Shown piece after piece: positions 29,948 through 32,784 of a stretch of 32,784 nt of DNA. The stretch comes from JALYGK01 sp036259835 (GTDB lineage Bacteria; Actinomycetota; UBA4738). Each line of letters opens with the position of its first letter. Within the stretch, counting starts at the first letter, position 1. The position numbers were made by a program, and so were the translations under genes. Location: contig DATABA010000078.1 of assembly GCA_036259835.1 (NCBI GenBank), forward strand, positions 1 through 32,784, written 5' to 3'. The notes under the pieces are model-generated. The model ran no database searches. It was not told the DNA's origin and saw only the letters and a list, made by a program, of their open reading frames with translations.

Positions 29948-31153
29948 GTGAGCGGGTACTCGAGGCAGGAGGTCGGGCATCGGGCCGGCGTCGATTCCGG
30001 CTACATCGACCAGTTGGTCCAGCTCGGGATCCTTTCACCTGGCACCGGAGAAGAGTTCTCGCCGGGTGACGTGCTCAGAGCGCGTTGGGTGAAGGGCTTG
30101 GAGCGGGCCGGCGTGCCGCTCGATGGTATGGCCGTCGCGGTTCGTGAGGGAGCCCTGTCCTTCTCCTTCATGGATGTGGCGGCGTTCGATCGGTTCGCCG
30201 GGCTCAGCGACATGACTTTCCGCCAGCTGAGCGACAGGACGGGCATCCCCATGGACCTGCTGAAGGTGGTCCGCGAAGCGATCGGCTTCGCGGAACCAGG
30301 GCCGGAGGACAAGGTCCGCGAGTACGAGCTGTCGATCGTGCCGGCGATCGAGCTTCAGCTCTCGAAGGGGTTCCGACCGACTGTCATCGAGCGATGGCTC
30401 CGCGTCTGCGCCGACAGCCTGCGCCGCGTAGCTGAGACGGAGACGAACTGGTGGCACACCGAGGTCGAGCAGCCTCTCCTCGAGTCCGGAATGACGGAGA
30501 AGGAGATGCTCGAGGCCCAAGCCGACCTCGGGTCCAAGATGGCCCCGCTTTCCGAGCGAGCGCTCCTCGCCATCTACCACGGGCAACAGGAACACTCCTG
30601 GAGCGAGGGGTTCGTCGAGCATGTGGAAAGCGCTTTGGAACGGGCGGGCCTCTACAGTCGGGTGGACCGTCCGCCGGCGATCTGCTTCCTCGACATCACC
30701 GGCTACACCCGACTGACGGAGGAGCGGGGCGACGACGCCGCCGCGGACCTTGCAGCGAGGCTCGCCACCCTGGTCCGACGGTCGGCACGGGAACACGGAG
30801 GGAAGCCCATCAAGTGGCTCGGCGACGGGGTGATGTTCTATTTCCCCCAACCCGGTGATGCGGCACTCGCCGCCCTCGAGATGGTCGAGGGCGTCGCCAG
30901 TCACGGTCTTCCCCCTGCCCATGTCGGACTCCACGCCGGGCCAGTGGTCTTTCAAGAAGGCGACTACTTCGGCCGGACGGTTAACCTCGCGGCAAGAATC
31001 GCCGACTACGCCAGGCCGGGTGAGGTGTTGGTGAGCCAGGAGGTCGTGGACGCGGTGGAGGGAGCCCCGGTTTCCTTCACCGAGATCGGGCCTGTCGAAC
31101 TGAAGGGCGTAACCGAGAAGCTTCGGCTCTACACGGCCCGTCGCAACGCCTGA
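29948..31153 (+). CDS. Class III adenylate/guanylate cyclase with MerR-like N-terminal region
   Basis: A 401-residue soluble cyclase. The N-terminus YSRQEVGHRAGVDSGYIDQLVQLGILSP...EEFSPGDVLRARWVKGLERAGVPLDGM looks like a MerR-type winged helix-turn-helix, followed by an all-helical region to about 240. The catalytic domain begins PPAICFLDITGYTRLTEERGDDAA (metal Asp), then GGKPIKWLGDGVMFYFPQPGDAALAAL (second Asp), HVGLHAGPVVFQEGDYFGRTVNLAARIADYARPGEVLVS and PVELKGVTEKLRLYTARRN. The helical region and HTH may bind a ligand or DNA. The GTG start has GGAG just before it. Product may be cAMP or cGMP; the sequence alone does not settle it. Confidence 0.88.
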   Translation: MSGYSRQEVGHRAGVDSGYIDQLVQLGILSPGTGEEFSPGDVLRARWVKGLERAGVPLDGMAVAVREGALSFSFMDVAAFDRFAGLSDMTFRQLSDRTGIPMDLLKVVREAIGFAEPGPEDKVREYELSIVPAIELQLSKGFRPTVIERWLRVCADSLRRVAETETNWWHTEVEQPLLESGMTEKEMLEAQADLGSKMAPLSERALLAIYHGQQEHSWSEGFVEHVESALERAGLYSRVDRPPAICFLDITGYTRLTEERGDDAAADLAARLATLVRRSAREHGGKPIKWLGDGVMFYFPQPGDAALAALEMVEGVASHGLPPAHVGLHAGPVVFQEGDYFGRTVNLAARIADYARPGEVLVSQEVVDAVEGAPVSFTEIGPVELKGVTEKLRLYTARRNA

Positions 31154-31197
31154 ACGTGCACGAATCAGGCGTTTGGATGAAATCCTCGACAGACTGA

Positions 31198-31252
31198 AGG
31201 GGTTTCGCCACCTCCAACAGAGCTCTCGTTAGAAACCCCTCTTGGAGGTGGC
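31198..31252 (-). terminator. Interleaved inverted repeats at and after the tmRNA 3' end
   Basis: Four blocks in order A, B, A', B' on the plus strand: AGGGGTTTC (31198-31206), GCCACCTCCAA (31207-31217), GAAACCCCT (31232-31240) and TTGGAGGTGGC (31242-31252). A pairs with A' (9 bp) and B with B' (11 bp). B' is the tmRNA acceptor 3' strand. The A/A' hairpin could end tmRNA transcription, while B/B' would compete with the acceptor stem. It also lies between the convergent cyclase gene and ssrA. Confidence 0.55.
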
Positions 31253-31594
31253 GGGATTCGAACCCGCGTCCCTGAGCGACCACCTGGGTCTTCTACGGGC
31301 GTAGCCGGCCGATTCGTCTTACCGCGAGGCTCCGGCCGGCGGAGGACCTCGTGGCCAGCCCGACTTCGGTGTCCGACGATGGCCGCCAGGCGGAACCATC
31401 GTCGTGAGCCTGCTCGCGACGCCCGACCCGCGGACGCAGGCGTCCCGCGGCGGACGGCTACCTAGTTCTTAGGCAGCGAACGCCAGTTCTGACTTGTTGG
31501 CGTTTGTTGGTTTCCGGCTTTTAACGAGGCATCCGGAACCTCGGCCCGCTTCTCCCAAGAGGTTCTTCACCCAGGTCGAAGCCAGTTCACCCCC
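31243..31594 (-). ncRNA. ssrA: Transfer-messenger RNA (tmRNA)
   Basis: Rescues stalled ribosomes by acting as tRNA-Ala and then mRNA. The minus-strand transcript is about 352 nt. The 5' end GGGGGTGAACTGGCTTCGAC is the standard tmRNA start, and its first seven bases pair with CACCTCC before the discriminator A at 31243. The T arm contains GGGTTCGAATCCC. CCTGGGT near the 5' end pairs with ACCCAGG near the 3' end (helix P2). A PK1-like pseudoknot (GAGG/CCTC and TTCCGG/CCGGAA) precedes the tag reading frame. The terminal CCA is not encoded. A TATACT box lies upstream (31614-31619, minus). Confidence 0.95.
31469..31501 (-). other. tmRNA proteolysis-tag reading frame, ANKSELAFAA
   Basis: Aligning the PK1-to-resume distance with E. 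coli tmRNA places the resume codon at GCC (31499-31501). The frame then reads ANKSELAFAA followed by TAA (31469-31471). The hydrophobic LAFAA end is typical for recognition by ClpXP-type proteases. Confidence 0.8.
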
Positions 31595-31632
31595 ATATGC
31601 AGTTGTCCGTTCAAGTATACGAGGCGCCCCGA

Positions 31633-32493
31633 TCAGCCCCTGATGCTGAGGCTGGGGGCGGCCCACGCCGCGAGGAGCGCCAGCACCATCAGCCCCGTGC
31701 CGCCTACCCAGCCGAGGAACCCCCACGCTGGCTGCTTCAGGCGGAAGGCTCCGAACGCGGCAAGTGCTGACAGAGAAGCTCCGAGTGACCCTGCCAGCGG
31801 GAGCGCGGACGCCGATAGAGGGTTGGCGTCATTCGCCCGGAGCGAGAGCGGTCGGATGACCGAGGTCGTTCGTCGATCCCGCGTCGGCTCGACGCGCCCC
31901 ACTGGAACCGCCGATACCACCAGCCTGTCGGGCGCCGGTCCAATTAACGTCGGCGGCCAACACGTGACAAGACGAAGAACCGGATCACTCCGCGGCTTCG
32001 TCACCCACGCATCGGCCGGGTCGGCGATCGCTCTCCCACTCACGCGGTAGCGAACCGTGCGGCCCGGCAGGTCGAGAACCACTCGGTCGCCCGCCCGGAG
32101 GTCTTTGAGGTTGCGGAAGTGCATGTCCCGATGCGCCGCCAGAACTGATGCCCCTTCCGACCCGGGAAGCGCCGTCCACGGTAAGTGACCCGGGCCGGTC
32201 AGAAACGTCTCCTCCTCAACACCCTCGAAGAAGAGGGCCTCCAGGCCGATCCGAGGGATTCGAATCACACCTAGCGGCTGGCCATCATCGGGCCGAAACG
32301 CCACGACGTTTGCCACGCTCACCACGGCCCGCGGCGCGATGAGTCCTCGCAGCGTCTGCGCCTCCGCGGCCAGACGAGACTGCCTCAGAGACGACGTTGC
32401 GTACGCGAGCGCCGGATACGTGAGCGTTCCCGCCCCGACCGTTATGAGGACGGCGGCGAGAACGCCCACGAGCGAAGCCCTACGAGCAGCCAT
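31633..32493 (-). CDS. Class D-type sortase
   Basis: Membrane transpeptidase that joins surface proteins to the cell wall, 286 residues. An N-terminal anchor helix (SLVGVLAAVLITVGAGTLTYPALAY) is followed by the sortase fold: IRIPRIGLEALFFEG, GPGHLPWTALPGSEGASVLAAHRDMHF (His121), GDRVVLDLPGRTVRYRV, LVTCWPP (Cys178) and APDRLVV (Arg190). TCxP plus the GPGHLPWTALPG block fits class D, which uses LPxTA-type signals. Unusually there is a C-terminal extension of about 85 residues with one or two further hydrophobic helices (FLGWVGGTGLMVLALLAAWAA). The gene lies 12 bp after a surface-protein gene ending in LPQTA, its likely substrate. Confidence 0.9.
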   Translation of the reverse strand: MAARRASLVGVLAAVLITVGAGTLTYPALAYATSSLRQSRLAAEAQTLRGLIAPRAVVSVANVVAFRPDDGQPLGVIRIPRIGLEALFFEGVEEETFLTGPGHLPWTALPGSEGASVLAAHRDMHFRNLKDLRAGDRVVLDLPGRTVRYRVSGRAIADPADAWVTKPRSDPVLRLVTCWPPTLIGPAPDRLVVSAVPVGRVEPTRDRRTTSVIRPLSLRANDANPLSASALPLAGSLGASLSALAAFGAFRLKQPAWGFLGWVGGTGLMVLALLAAWAAPSLSIRG

Positions 32494-32505
32494 TTAGCCG
32501 GCAAA

Positions 32506-32784
32506 TCAGGCGCGGCGACGGAACCCCAGCCACAGGCCGGAACCGAGCAGCACTGCGCCCGCGACCCCGATGAGCGGCAAGGGTGAGGCCGTCTGAGGTA
32601 GCACCTGACCCGTGCCGGTGTTGGATGCTGCCTCACCGGCCGCGCCACCGGTTCCGCCCCCCGTTCCACCAGCGTTGCCACCGGCGGTTCCTCCACCCGT
32701 TGCTCCGCCGGTCCCACCACCGGCGCCGGTCACGACAACGACCCCGGCCATCCCGGAACCGCCCGGATCACCGTGAAACCGACA
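32506..32784 (-). CDS. C-terminal part of an LPxTA-anchored surface protein (start beyond the window)
   Basis: The last 92 codons of an open frame entering from the right edge. Order: a short segment beginning CRFHGDPGGSG, a low-complexity Gly/Thr/Ala linker (repeats of GGTGG, GGATGG, GGNAGG), then the sorting signal VLPQTASPLPL, a hydrophobic helix (GVAGAVLLGSGLWLGF) and the positive tail RRRA. LPQTA fits the LPxTA preference known for class D sortases. The frame has no stop up to base 32784, so an internal ATG at 32751 is not taken as the start. The function of the missing N-terminal domain is unknown. Confidence 0.82.
   Translation of the reverse strand, partial: CRFHGDPGGSGMAGVVVVTGAGGGTGGATGGGTAGGNAGGTGGGTGGAAGEAASNTGTGQVLPQTASPLPLIGVAGAVLLGSGLWLGFRRRA

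Noticed and set aside
31469..31726. A small protein frame ending NANKSELAFAA
   Set aside because: This is the tmRNA tag frame extended upstream through the tmRNA body into the sortase gene; not a protein gene.

Overview
The window is a dense, high-GC (roughly 63-65% by eye) bacterial chromosomal segment, most likely from an uncultured, deep-branching member of Actinomycetota. Three things point there: the CysM/CysO/Mec cysteine-synthesis genes next to murI, an Rv1339-type metallo-hydrolase and rph (a neighbourhood known from mycobacteria), an Eis-family acetyltransferase, and many GTG starts with ATGA overlaps. A class D sortase with a likely LPxTA substrate also fits a Gram-positive actinobacterial cell. 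No rRNA, tRNA, CRISPR array, phage or insertion sequence was seen; the only RNA gene is tmRNA.

Layout. 1-2969 (minus): rph (cut by the window edge), an MBL-fold hydrolase, murI and cysM in one tight run. 3020-7511: two tandem PYROXD2-like FAD oxidoreductases (minus, ATGA overlap) divergent from a GcvT-fold protein (plus). 7717-8952 (minus): a Glu/Leu/Phe/Val dehydrogenase. 9064-10615 (minus): mec, a MoeB/ThiF-like adenylyltransferase and cysO, which with cysM form the phosphoserine-plus-protein-thiocarboxylate route to cysteine. 10751-11821 (minus): selD, read through an in-frame TGA that lies exactly at the catalytic Cys/Sec position, so it is called as a selenoprotein. 11891-14766 (plus): Eis-like acetyltransferase and AidB-like acyl-CoA dehydrogenase. 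14771-16177: a PDZ serine protease divergent from an HxlR regulator. 16184-19239: an unknown protein, an aldo/keto reductase, a CDGSH iron-sulfur protein cut by an in-frame TAG, and an AlkB-like dioxygenase.

19260-24838 (minus) is a coherent module: response regulator, sensor kinase, lipoprotein, membrane-fusion adaptor, ABC ATPase and MacB-like permease, with ATGA overlaps within both the regulator pair and the transport genes. Similar 11-bp-phased direct repeats lie upstream of both halves, suggesting autoregulation plus control of the exporter. 24884-28025 (minus): a membrane protein, a metal-dependent cyclase-family hydrolase and a ThDP enzyme, the last two probably one operon. 28156-28908 (plus): a metallo-beta-lactamase-fold gene broken by at least five frameshifts. 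28993-31153 (plus): two class III nucleotide cyclases, one fused to a cupin-like domain and one to a MerR-like N-terminal region. 31243-31594 (minus): tmRNA with tag ANKSELAFAA. 31633-32784 (minus): class D sortase and the C-terminus of a surface protein ending in LPQTA, a hydrophobic segment and an RRR tail.

The strongest unusual points are the recoded UGA in selD with a downstream bSECIS-like hairpin; a CysO whose di-glycine is masked by two extra residues (GG-SA), implying proteolytic maturation; the amber codon separating the two CDGSH domains; the interleaved inverted repeats at the tmRNA 3' end; and the frameshifted MBL gene. All family assignments are by recognition of motifs in the translated sequence; no database search was run.
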